From positions 114,384-178,383 of the forward strand of contig CAJTMR010000001.1 of the NCBI GenBank assembly GCA_910577325.1: a stretch of DNA of 64,000 bases. Reading direction: 5' to 3'. The translations under genes and the position numbers were made by a program. Of this stretch, positions 25,282 to 33,499 are shown one piece after another. This DNA comes from an uncultured Parabacteroides sp. (GTDB taxonomy: Bacteria; Bacteroidota; Bacteroidia; Bacteroidales; Tannerellaceae). How positions within the stretch are numbered: the first letter of the stretch is position 1; each line of letters starts with the position of its first letter. Below the pieces are notes generated by a model. It was not told the DNA's origin and did not search any database. It was given only the letters and a program-made list of their open reading frames with translations.

Positions 25282-25704
25282 TCATTCTTTATATCTTAAA
25301 TCGAAACGTCCTTTCGTAATGCGGTCTCCTTCAAAAGTACCGCTGAACACCCCGCCCGACATACGGGTAATATGGACTTTCCCCTCTCCGATCTTTTGAT
25401 TGTCAAAAAAGGCATTTGTATAAGGAAGCGTCTCTCCTTGCTTAGGGTTGGCAATAGAAAAGCGGAGGTAAGAATCGAAACCGACTTGTGCCGAAACGGT
25501 CATACCGGTACTATCTGCCAACTGCACATATTCTGCCGCCGGCAATCCCCAACGGCCACCGACATACACCCAGCCATCAACCAAGCATCCGAATGTATTT
25601 GCACCGATCGTAGTAGCCTCCGGCATAACAGTAGGATCAACCGATTCATTTTCGTCACAAGCTACACAGAAAAACAACAAACAGATAAATAATATATGCT
25701 TCAT
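25282..25704 (-). CDS. Small lipoprotein of unknown function
   Basis: 140 residues with a signal peptide and lipobox FCVAC (Cys16). The mature part is a compact beta-rich domain (FGCLVDGWVYVGG ... GGVFSGTFEGDRITKGRFDL) similar in style to DUF6252-type Bacteroidetes lipoproteins; that family assignment is tentative. It lies 12 bp downstream of the outer-membrane beta-barrel gene on the minus strand and converges on the LytTR regulator gene with 22 bp between the stops. Confidence 0.7.
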   Translation of the reverse strand: MKHILFICLLFFCVACDENESVDPTVMPEATTIGANTFGCLVDGWVYVGGRWGLPAAEYVQLADSTGMTVSAQVGFDSYLRFSIANPKQGETLPYTNAFFDNQKIGEGKVHITRMSGGVFSGTFEGDRITKGRFDLRYKE

Positions 25705-25716
25705 AATGATGTCTGA

Positions 25717-26376
25717 TTAAAAATGAAAATTCATACCTAACAACAGCGACAATTGAGAGAAACATCCGCCACCGTCACTTAACTCAGGCGATTCCACCTG
25801 CCATTTCTGACCGTGATAGCTGACAGAATAGCTTTCCGAAGAAGTAACAGTCCAGTTCAGTTTAGCTGATATTCCGATATGCGGGGAGAAGAGATATTCA
25901 CCGCCTGCCGACAAGTTATATGCCAGCTTGTTCATCGACACGTTCCGGGGTTTGTCATACACGAAACTTTTATCTTTGTAAAGCTGGCATCCCAAACCTG
26001 TCGACAAAGACAAATTGTACTTCTGCTGAACAAAAAATAAAGCAATCTGAGGCGCAATGTAATGCATCAAGATTTTATCCGACCCTCCATCATGTGTGTT
26101 CTTATATTGGCTGCCTTGGTAAACGAGTCCGGGAGAGACCTTAAACGAATGGCTGATGTTTTTATCTCCCAGATAGTAGTAGTTGACATCCCAGGCAACC
26201 CCATCTCGCAAATCATTGCGATACGTGTCGGAATGATTCGTTATCCCGATCATTTTTCCTAAATACCAGGAAGGTCCTGCATGAATGGAGAACTGTGATT
26301 TTCCGACTGTCGCCTCCTGTGCAAACAGCGATAGGGTTGATATCATCCCTCCCAATAGAAATAGACACTTTTTCAT
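25717..26376 (-). CDS. Outer-membrane beta-barrel protein
   Basis: 219 residues with a signal peptide (MKKCLFLLGGMISTLSLFAQ). The mature chain has alternating amphipathic strands, Gly and aromatic residues, and ends in the Phe typical of outer-membrane barrels (GMNFHF). It resembles porin-like or OmpW/PorT-style small barrels, with about 8 strands. No specific family is recognised. It is the first gene of a two-gene minus-strand unit with the small lipoprotein. Confidence 0.7.
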   Translation of the reverse strand: MKKCLFLLGGMISTLSLFAQEATVGKSQFSIHAGPSWYLGKMIGITNHSDTYRNDLRDGVAWDVNYYYLGDKNISHSFKVSPGLVYQGSQYKNTHDGGSDKILMHYIAPQIALFFVQQKYNLSLSTGLGCQLYKDKSFVYDKPRNVSMNKLAYNLSAGGEYLFSPHIGISAKLNWTVTSSESYSVSYHGQKWQVESPELSDGGGCFSQLSLLLGMNFHF

Positions 26377-26634
26377 AACATCTCTTTTAGATTTATAATC
26401 CTAAATATAGGATGTTCAGAATCAGTCAGACGCTGCACAGACTGTTACGACAGGATCGTATTGTACCCCCTGTCCTATCTCCAAAGTATCGCCCGGTTCA
26501 GATAATGGATAGCTTCTCTCCGTCCACGATAAAACGGTTCGGCATAAAGCCCCGGGGGGCCATACGGCTATTCCTTAAGTATTACTTAGATATTTCAAGA
26601 TTTACAAATATAATCAAAATCCCGCACAAACTGT

Positions 26635-26642
26635 TATCTTTG
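26635..26642 (+). promoter_or_regulatory. -7 box of mnmG
   Basis: TATCTTTG, an exact match to TAnnTTTG, ends 26 bp before the ATG. The remainder of the gap since 26377 holds no recognisable gene. Confidence 0.55.
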
Positions 26643-26668
26643 CACAAGAAACAAAGACAATTAGGACA

Positions 26669-28546
26669 ATGACTTTCAATTACGATGTGATCGTGGTAGG
26701 AGCCGGTCATGCAGGCTGTGAAGCCGCAGCGGCTGCCGCCAATATGGGTTCGAAAACGCTTCTCATTACAATGGATATGAACAAGATTGCACAGATGAGT
26801 TGCAATCCGGCAGTCGGAGGCATAGCAAAAGGACAGATCGTCCGTGAAATCGACGCCTTAGGCGGATATATGGGAATCGTAACCGACCGGACAGCCATCC
26901 AGTTCCGTATGCTGAACCAAAGCAAGGGGCCGGCTATGTGGAGTCCGCGCTCCCAGAGCGACCGTGCCCGTTTTATCGAATGCTGGCGGGGAATACTGGA
27001 AAACCTGCCGAACTTGTATATCTGGCAAGACACCGTACGTGAACTCCTGCTGGAGGGGAATACGGTTTGCGGTGTAAAAACATATATGGATGTCGAATTC
27101 CGCGCCAAAAGCGTAGTACTGACAAACGGAACTTTCCTGAACGGGCTGATGCACATCGGACGTACACAATTGCGGGGAGGACGCATAGCCGAACCGGCGG
27201 CGACCGGGCTGACCGAACAACTGGTCTCGTTAGGCATCAAATCCGAACGGATGAAGACCGGAACGCCGGTGCGTATCGATGCACGCAGCGTACACTTCGA
27301 TGAAATGGAAGAACAGCTTGGGGAAAACAATTTCCATAAGTTTTCTTATATGGACACTTCGCACCGGGTTTTGAAACAGCTAAGCTGTTGGACAACGTTC
27401 ACCAACGAAGCCTGCCATGCAGTCCTGCGTGAAGGCCTCCCCGACTCCCCGTTGTATAACGGACAGATCCAAAGCATCGGCCCGCGTTACTGTCCGAGCA
27501 TCGAGACAAAGATCGTGACGTTTGCAGACAAGCCCCAACACCAGCTTTTCCTGGAACCGGAAGGCGAGACCACACAAGAATATTACCTGAACGGTTTCTC
27601 CTCCTCCCTTCCTTTAGAGATACAGTTACGCGCCCTGCAACAAATACCGGCTTTCCGCGACATACAAATCTACCGTCCGGGATATGCCATCGAATATGAT
27701 TTCTTCGATCCGACACAGTTGCATCATAACCTGGAGACAAAATTAATCCGCAACCTGTTCTTTGCAGGACAGATCAACGGAACGACCGGTTATGAGGAAG
27801 CCGGCGGCCAAGGATTGGTAGCCGGAATAAACGCACATATCAATTGCCACGGCGGAGAACCGTTCATCTTAGGACGCGACGAAGCCTACATCGGCGTACT
27901 GATCGACGATCTTGTCACGAAAGGCGTGGACGAGCCCTACCGCATGTTTACCTCGCGTGCGGAATACCGTATTCTGCTCCGCCAGGATGATGCAGACATG
28001 CGTCTAACGGAAAAATCATATAATCTGGGTTTGGCAAAGCAGGACCGCTACGATCTGCTGAAAGAGAAAAAGGCAAGCCGGGATGCGATCATTTCTTTTG
28101 CAGAAAACTATTCCATCAAACCGCAATATATAAACAGCGGCTTGGAGGCTTTGGGCACTACCCCGCTCGCACACGGATGCAAATTGATCGAGCTGATTCC
28201 GCGTCCTCAAATCACGTTGGAGAATATTGCGGAACTAGTTCCGGCATTCCGGGCAGAACTGGACAAGGTTCCTGTTTCACGAAAGGAAGAGATCATCGAA
28301 GCGGCAGAAATCTTAATCAAGTATAGTGGGTATATCCGCCGCGAACAGATCATCGCCGACAAGATAAACCGTCTGGAGAATATCCATATCAAAGGCAAAT
28401 TCGATTACAATTCGATCCAGTCCTTATCTACGGAAGCCCGCCAGAAACTGACCAGGATAGACCCTGACACGATTGCCCAGGCAAGCCGTATTCCAGGTAT
28501 CTCTCCAAGCGATATCAACATCCTCTTGGTGATGTTGGGACGCTAA
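26669..28546 (+). CDS. mnmG: tRNA uridine-5-carboxymethylaminomethyl modification enzyme MnmG (GidA)
   Basis: 625 residues, full length. The FAD-binding GAGHAGCEAA motif is at about 11-20, and the MnmG signatures CNPAVGGIAKGQIVREIDALGG and QGLVAGINAH are present. With MnmE it makes the cmnm5 modification on wobble uridine of certain tRNAs, using tetrahydrofolate chemistry and FAD. It is followed by a parS-like site and uvrC on the same strand. Confidence 0.97.
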   Translation: MTFNYDVIVVGAGHAGCEAAAAAANMGSKTLLITMDMNKIAQMSCNPAVGGIAKGQIVREIDALGGYMGIVTDRTAIQFRMLNQSKGPAMWSPRSQSDRARFIECWRGILENLPNLYIWQDTVRELLLEGNTVCGVKTYMDVEFRAKSVVLTNGTFLNGLMHIGRTQLRGGRIAEPAATGLTEQLVSLGIKSERMKTGTPVRIDARSVHFDEMEEQLGENNFHKFSYMDTSHRVLKQLSCWTTFTNEACHAVLREGLPDSPLYNGQIQSIGPRYCPSIETKIVTFADKPQHQLFLEPEGETTQEYYLNGFSSSLPLEIQLRALQQIPAFRDIQIYRPGYAIEYDFFDPTQLHHNLETKLIRNLFFAGQINGTTGYEEAGGQGLVAGINAHINCHGGEPFILGRDEAYIGVLIDDLVTKGVDEPYRMFTSRAEYRILLRQDDADMRLTEKSYNLGLAKQDRYDLLKEKKASRDAIISFAENYSIKPQYINSGLEALGTTPLAHGCKLIELIPRPQITLENIAELVPAFRAELDKVPVSRKEEIIEAAEILIKYSGYIRREQIIADKINRLENIHIKGKFDYNSIQSLSTEARQKLTRIDPDTIAQASRIPGISPSDINILLVMLGR

Positions 28547-28554
28547 AGGCGAAA

Positions 28555-28570
28555 TGTTCCACGTGAAACA
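28555..28570. promoter_or_regulatory. parS-type centromere site
   Basis: TGTTCCACGTGAAACA fits the 16-bp bacterial parS consensus TGTTNCACGTGAAACA exactly; flanking AAA and TTT extend the symmetry to 22 bp with one mismatched pair. ParB dimers bind such sites to start partition complex formation. It lies 9 bp after the mnmG stop and 61 bp before uvrC. Other parS copies are expected elsewhere near the origin. Confidence 0.85.
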
Positions 28571-28631
28571 TTTACTTTAACAAAAATAGCATAGAAGGCT
28601 GAAAATAGGGCAGAAACGTAAATAAAAAGAG

Positions 28632-30437
28632 ATGAACACAACCGAGGAACATATAAAAAACATCCTCTCCGTCATACCGGAGTCGCCAGGCTGCTACCAA
28701 TACTTTGATGAGAGAGGAACGATCATCTATGTTGGCAAAGCAAAAAACCTGAAGCGTCGTGTTTCTTCCTATTTCAACAAAGAGCACGACAGCAACAAGA
28801 CACGTGTTTTGGTTAAGCAAATACGGGACATCAAATACTTTGTTGTCGACACGGAAGAAGACGCGCTTCTTTTGGAAAACAACTTGATCAAGCAATACCG
28901 TCCCCGGTACAACGTGTTGCTGAAAGACGACAAGACCTATCCGTCCATCATTGTCAAGAACGAATATTTCCCCCGCGTATTCCAAACCCGGAATATCGTA
29001 CGTGACGGTTCGCGCTATTATGGTCCCTACCCTTCCATCTATACGGCAAAGGTCATGCTACAAATGTTGAAAGAGCTGTATCCGTTGCGAACCTGCAAAT
29101 ACCCTCTTACTCCTGAATCCATTGCTGAAGGACGATATAAAGTTTGCCTCGAATATCATATCAAACGATGCAAAGGACCTTGTGAGGGTTTGCAGACACT
29201 GGAGGAATACCAGCAAAACATTTCCGAAATCAAAGAAATCCTACGCGGTAATATTTCACAAATAAGCAAACATCTATACGAAGAGATGCAAAGACTGGCC
29301 GGAGAATTGCGGTTCGAGGAGGCACAGAAGATCAAAGAGAAGTATGAAGTCATCGAGAATTACCGATCCAAATCGACAGTAGTCACCCCGATGCTCCACA
29401 ACATAGATGTTTTCTCATTGGCAGAAAACGAGAATTCCGCCTACATCAATTACCTGCATATCGGCAACGGGGCGGTCGTGCAAGCCTATACGTTCGAATA
29501 TAAGAAACGCTTGGACGAGTCGAAAGAGGACTTGCTCAGCCTGGGGATCATTGAAATGCGTAACCGCTTTAAAAGCACCGCACGCGAAATCATCATTCCT
29601 TTTCCGTTGGATATAGAACTGGAAAACGTCTCGATCACTGTTCCGCAACGCGGAGACAAAAAGAAACTGGTGGAACTGTCCGAGATGAACGTAAAGCAGT
29701 ATAAAGTCGACAAACTGAAACAGGCGGAAAAGCTTAATCCGGAACAACGCAATACACGTCTTCTAAAAGAAATACAAGACACGCTTCATCTCCCGAAATT
29801 ACCGGCCCACATCGAATGCTTCGATAACTCCAACATACAGGGAAGTGACGCGGTAGCTGCATGCGTCGTCTTCAAAATGGCCAAACCATCAAAAAAAGAT
29901 TACCGTAAATACAACATCAAAACGGTTGTCGGCCCCGATGACTACGCCTCCATGAAAGAGGTCGTACGCCGCCGCTACCAGCGTGCCATCGCCGAAGAGA
30001 CTCCCCTGCCCGACCTGATCATCACCGACGGAGGAAAAGGGCAAATGGAAGTCGTGCGCGAAGTGATCCAGGACGAACTGCATTTGGACATCCCGATTGC
30101 CGGCCTGGCAAAAGACGGGAAACACCGCACTTCGGAACTTCTGTTCGGTTTCCCTCCCGAAACAATCGGCATGCCGATACAAAGTTTCATGTTCAAATTC
30201 TTCACACAAATACAAGACGAAGTGCATCGCTTCGCCATCGCTTTCCATAAGAATAAACGAAGCAAGAGCCAAACAAAATCCGAATTGGATACGATAAAAG
30301 GGATCGGTGAAAAGACAAAAGTATTACTTTTACGGCATTTTAAGAGCGTAAAGCGAATACGTGAAGCCAGCTTCGACGAGCTGAAAACAGTTATCGGAGA
30401 AGCCAAGACAAAAGCATTATTAAACGGTTTAAAATAA
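28632..30437 (+). CDS. uvrC: UvrABC excinuclease subunit C
   Basis: 601 residues, full length. The GIY-YIG nuclease domain opens with GCYQYFDERGTIIYVGKAKN (about 16-36) and makes the 3' incision. The UvrB-interacting UVR segment is at about 205-240 (LRFEEAQKIKEKYE), an RNase H-like domain makes the 5' incision (CFDNSNIQGSD, ITDGGKGQ), and a helix-hairpin-helix pair ends the protein. It acts in nucleotide excision repair. It begins an apparent operon with dtd, the MazG-like gene and deoC (gaps of 4 to 6 bp). Confidence 0.97.
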   Translation: MNTTEEHIKNILSVIPESPGCYQYFDERGTIIYVGKAKNLKRRVSSYFNKEHDSNKTRVLVKQIRDIKYFVVDTEEDALLLENNLIKQYRPRYNVLLKDDKTYPSIIVKNEYFPRVFQTRNIVRDGSRYYGPYPSIYTAKVMLQMLKELYPLRTCKYPLTPESIAEGRYKVCLEYHIKRCKGPCEGLQTLEEYQQNISEIKEILRGNISQISKHLYEEMQRLAGELRFEEAQKIKEKYEVIENYRSKSTVVTPMLHNIDVFSLAENENSAYINYLHIGNGAVVQAYTFEYKKRLDESKEDLLSLGIIEMRNRFKSTAREIIIPFPLDIELENVSITVPQRGDKKKLVELSEMNVKQYKVDKLKQAEKLNPEQRNTRLLKEIQDTLHLPKLPAHIECFDNSNIQGSDAVAACVVFKMAKPSKKDYRKYNIKTVVGPDDYASMKEVVRRRYQRAIAEETPLPDLIITDGGKGQMEVVREVIQDELHLDIPIAGLAKDGKHRTSELLFGFPPETIGMPIQSFMFKFFTQIQDEVHRFAIAFHKNKRSKSQTKSELDTIKGIGEKTKVLLLRHFKSVKRIREASFDELKTVIGEAKTKALLNGLK

Positions 30438-30441
30438 AAAT

Positions 30442-30894
30442 ATGAGAACATTGATACAACGGGTACAACATGCCTCCGTGACCATAGACGGACAGCTGAA
30501 GTCCAAAATCGGGAAAGGCCTGCTCGTACTGGTCGGTATTGAAGACCGCGACACACAGGAAGATATCGAATGGTTGTGCAAGAAGATTGCCAACCTACGC
30601 ATCTTTGACGATGAAAACGGCGTTATGAACCGCTCTGTCGTCGAAACCGAAGGGGAAGTGATGGTGGTGAGCCAGTTTACCCTTCACGCCTCCACAAAGA
30701 AGGGGAACCGCCCATCCTATATCCATGCCTCCAAACCGGACACGGCCATTCCGATGTATGAGGCTTTTTGCGCCGAGATGGGCTTGCAGATCGGCAAGGA
30801 AGTACAGACCGGCACGTTCGGCGCCGATATGAAAGTGGAACTGATTAATGACGGTCCTGTCACGATCTGGATCGACTCACAGAACAAAGAATGA
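30442..30894 (+). CDS. dtd: D-aminoacyl-tRNA deacylase
   Basis: 150 residues, the standard length. The two active-site motifs are present: SQFTL (about 78-82) and GPVT (about 138-141), which place the cross-subunit Gly-cisPro. It hydrolyses D-amino acids and glycine mischarged on tRNA. It starts 4 bp after uvrC and is followed 6 bp later by the MazG-like gene. Confidence 0.96.
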   Translation: MRTLIQRVQHASVTIDGQLKSKIGKGLLVLVGIEDRDTQEDIEWLCKKIANLRIFDDENGVMNRSVVETEGEVMVVSQFTLHASTKKGNRPSYIHASKPDTAIPMYEAFCAEMGLQIGKEVQTGTFGADMKVELINDGPVTIWIDSQNKE

Positions 30895-30900
30895 AAAGAC

Positions 30901-31233
30901 ATGGCAGAATTTACGCTTAAACAGGCACAGGAGCAAGTAGACAACTGGATCAAAACGTATGGCGTCCGTTACTTCAACGAACTGACGAATATGACCATTC
31001 TGACTGAAGAAGTCGGCGAGTTGGCACGCATCATGGCCCGGACATACGGTGAACAGTCTTTCAAAGAAAGCGACAAGCACCGCGATTTAGGCGATGAAAT
31101 GGCCGATGTCCTATGGGTATTGATTTGCCTTGCCAACCAGACAGGCGTCGATCTGACTGCCGCTTTCGAAAAGAACCTGCAAAAGAAAACGAACCGGGAT
31201 AAAGAACGACATACAAACAATAAAAAACTATAA
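30901..31233 (+). CDS. MazG-like nucleotide pyrophosphohydrolase
   Basis: 110 residues, a single MazG-type helical domain. The metal-binding acidic residues lie in LTEEVGELA (ExxE) and in HRDLGDEMADVLW (ExxD). Such short proteins cleave nucleoside triphosphates to monophosphates and pyrophosphate, probably to clear damaged or non-canonical nucleotides. It is the third gene of the uvrC operon, 4 bp before deoC. Confidence 0.88.
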   Translation: MAEFTLKQAQEQVDNWIKTYGVRYFNELTNMTILTEEVGELARIMARTYGEQSFKESDKHRDLGDEMADVLWVLICLANQTGVDLTAAFEKNLQKKTNRDKERHTNNKKL

Positions 31234-31237
31234 GATT

Positions 31238-32173
31238 ATGGTACACGAACACGATCACGAATGTGGATGCGGGCAGCACCATCATGATGAAGACACCGAA
31301 CATCTCCACACCAATAAATACCGGCAGGCATTCGCCAAATTCGAAGCGCCCGGCACGACTGAAGAAGTGGCCGGACGGGTAAAGACACTGCTCGAAAAAC
31401 ATGGGAACGACAACTTCACTCCCGACGTTTTGAAGCAGATTCACGGTTTCATCGACCTGACTTCCCTCACCAGCATCGACACGAAAGAGAGCATCTGGAA
31501 ACTGGTCGACAAAGTGAACGACTTCGAAGGAACCCGCCCCGACGTTCCGAACGTCGCCGCCATCTGCACCTATCCCCTATTCGTAGAGACGGTAAAAGAA
31601 GCCCTCTCCGCACAGGAGGTAAAGATCGCATCCGTTGCAGGCGGTTTCCCCTCTTCGCAGACCTTCATGGAAATAAAGATTGCCGAGACAGCGATGGCCG
31701 TCATGCAGGGAGCCGATGAAATCGACGTTGTCATGAACTTAGGCTATTTCCTCGAAGAAAACTATGACGAACTTACCGAAGAAATTCAGGAACTCAAAGA
31801 GAGCTGCCGTAATGCCAAACTAAAAGTCATCCTCGAAACAGGTGCTCTCCAAACTCCCGAAAGCATTCAGAAAGCGGCGGTCCTCGCAGTCTATTCCGGT
31901 GCGGACTTCATCAAGACATCGACCGGGAAAGGCTATCCGGGTGCAACTCCGGAAGCCGCTTACACGATGTGTCAAGTCTTGAAAAAATACCATACCATCA
32001 CAGGAAAGCGTGTCGGCATTAAAGTCGCAGGAGGTGTCCGCACAGCAGAAGAGGCCGTCCGCTACTATACCATCGTCAAGGAAGTATTAGGAAACGATTG
32101 GTTGAATAAAGACTTGTTCCGCATAGGAGCCAGCAGTCTGGTGGAAGACATCGAACAGCGTTTGGGAAAATAA
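31238..32173 (+). CDS. deoC: Deoxyribose-phosphate aldolase with a His/Cys-rich N-terminal tail
   Basis: 311 residues, longer than the usual 220-260. The aldolase core is complete: Asp in GADEIDVVMN, the Schiff-base Lys in DFIKTSTGKG and the second Lys in GIKVAGGVRT. It cleaves 2-deoxyribose 5-phosphate to glyceraldehyde 3-phosphate and acetaldehyde. The first 25 residues (VHEHDHECGCGQHHHDED) are packed with His, Cys and acidic residues, which suggests metal binding and is not part of the usual fold. The start follows the MazG-like gene by 4 bp; the next in-frame Met lies far inside the core, so the tail is real coding sequence. Confidence 0.93.
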   Translation: MVHEHDHECGCGQHHHDEDTEHLHTNKYRQAFAKFEAPGTTEEVAGRVKTLLEKHGNDNFTPDVLKQIHGFIDLTSLTSIDTKESIWKLVDKVNDFEGTRPDVPNVAAICTYPLFVETVKEALSAQEVKIASVAGGFPSSQTFMEIKIAETAMAVMQGADEIDVVMNLGYFLEENYDELTEEIQELKESCRNAKLKVILETGALQTPESIQKAAVLAVYSGADFIKTSTGKGYPGATPEAAYTMCQVLKKYHTITGKRVGIKVAGGVRTAEEAVRYYTIVKEVLGNDWLNKDLFRIGASSLVEDIEQRLGK

Positions 32174-32242
32174 GAGAAACAACGGGATATTTCTCATCAA
32201 CCCATAGTCTTTTCTACCAAAGATAATGACATAAATTCGGCT

Positions 32243-32322
32243 ACACCCGGATGTTCCCACTGTTACACCCGGATCTACCTTAAACGAACACCCGGATGCA
32301 GGGATCGCCTACATCCGGGTGT
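32243..32322. repeat. 22-23-bp-spaced repeat array B between deoC and the polyprenyl synthase gene
   Basis: The near-palindromic word ACACCCGGATG starts at 32243, 32265 (last base differs) and 32288, and a reversed-sense form, ACATCCGGGTGT, starts at 32311; spacing is 22, 23 and 23 bp, with variable sequence between. The last two words form an 11-bp hairpin with a 13-nt loop (32288-32298 with 32312-32322) that could end transcription of the deoC operon. The array lies between convergent genes. Confidence 0.8.
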
Positions 32323-32425
32323 CGTCGTGTTTATATAAGCAGTTCATTCATCTTTTCCTATATCAGAAAGGAATTACATCTACAATAGAAATGTATGATA
32401 GAGAATGACAGTAAAAACGTGAAAC

Positions 32426-33400
32426 CTATTTACGCCGCTCTACGATGTAATCGGCAAGCGACAGCAAACCTTCACGTGCTTCCGATTCAGGAAGCGTCAT
32501 CAAAACCCCGACCGCTTTGTCATGATATACCCGCATACGCTGTTCGGCATATTCGATTCCCCCGTTCGCTTTTGCAAAATCAATCAGCAAGTCTATATTT
32601 TCTGCTGTAAAGTCTTTCTCCTTTATAATATGAAGGCACTTCTCGACCTCTTCTCTCCTACCCGTCCGCAAGGCATATAATAAAGGGAGCGTGACCTTTC
32701 CCTCCCGAATATCATTGCCGGTAGGTTTACCTATATTCGTCTCTTTGAAGTAGTCGAAGATATCATCTTTAATCTGGAAACAATAACCTAAATATTCGCC
32801 GAACTCACGGCATTTTTCCACTATTTCACCGGATGCTCCGGCAGAGATGGAACCGATCTCGGCACAAGCGGAAAGCAGCATGGCTGTCTTTTTCCGTATC
32901 ACCTGCATATAGCAGGATTCGTCGATAATGCTTTCTTCGGCCGTTTCCAACTGTTTGATCTCCCCTTCCGAAAGATCACGTCCCAAGTTGGAAACAATAC
33001 CTATGATTTGCAGATTACCTGTCTGGATAGAACGGATCAATGCGGTGGAAAGGACATAATCGCCCACTAAAACAGAAATACGGTTGTCGAATATGGCATT
33101 CAGGGAAGGAACGCCGCGACGCTGCTTGGTCTCGTCGATCACATCATCATGGATCAGTGTGGCAGTATGAAGCAGTTCCAGCAAAACAGCCGAATTGATC
33201 GTATTATCCGTTACCTGCCCGCATGCTTTAGCTGTCAAAAGTACCAATAAAGGGCGGACATGTTTTCCGCTCGCATTCAGTATCTGGTCAATAGCCGATT
33301 GCAAACGATTCGTTTCGCTTCGCAGCGAAGCAGCAAACTCATCATTAAAACGTTTAAACTCTACGGCAACCGGTTGTTCTATTTTACTTCTATCCTTCAT
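32426..33400 (-). CDS. Polyprenyl diphosphate synthase (IspB-like)
   Basis: 324 residues from the ATG at 33400 (MKDRSKIEQP); the frame is open upstream to 33472, but a -7 box at 33426-33419 lies in that stretch. The two aspartate-rich motifs are present: LIHDDVID (first) and QIKDDIFD (second), with RRG after the first. Long-chain trans-prenyl synthases of this kind make the tail of menaquinone or related quinones. It is transcribed away from polA, with a shared 99-bp upstream region. Confidence 0.93.
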   Translation of the reverse strand: MKDRSKIEQPVAVEFKRFNDEFAASLRSETNRLQSAIDQILNASGKHVRPLLVLLTAKACGQVTDNTINSAVLLELLHTATLIHDDVIDETKQRRGVPSLNAIFDNRISVLVGDYVLSTALIRSIQTGNLQIIGIVSNLGRDLSEGEIKQLETAEESIIDESCYMQVIRKKTAMLLSACAEIGSISAGASGEIVEKCREFGEYLGYCFQIKDDIFDYFKETNIGKPTGNDIREGKVTLPLLYALRTGRREEVEKCLHIIKEKDFTAENIDLLIDFAKANGGIEYAEQRMRVYHDKAVGVLMTLPESEAREGLLSLADYIVERRK

Positions 33401-33418
33401 AATCGATCCTAAGATGCG

Positions 33419-33426
33419 CAAAAGTA
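33419..33426 (-). promoter_or_regulatory. -7 box of the polyprenyl synthase gene
   Basis: On the minus strand 33426-33419 reads TACTTTTG, an exact TAnnTTTG match 18 bp before the ATG at 33400. It supports the short start. Confidence 0.45.
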
Positions 33427-33499
33427 ACAAAAAGTATCGAGTAAGCGAGTTTTTTCGTACATTTACCGACAATTGTCACACTAAAACGTGTTAAAAGAG

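Noticed and set aside
26412..26672. 86-residue frame before mnmG
   Set aside because: It runs through the mnmG promoter region, overlaps the mnmG start and has no recognisable product.
32243..32322. CRISPR array
   Set aside because: The repeated word is only 11-12 bp, the spacers about 10 bp, and no cas gene is near; CRISPR repeats and spacers are each about 25-40 bp.
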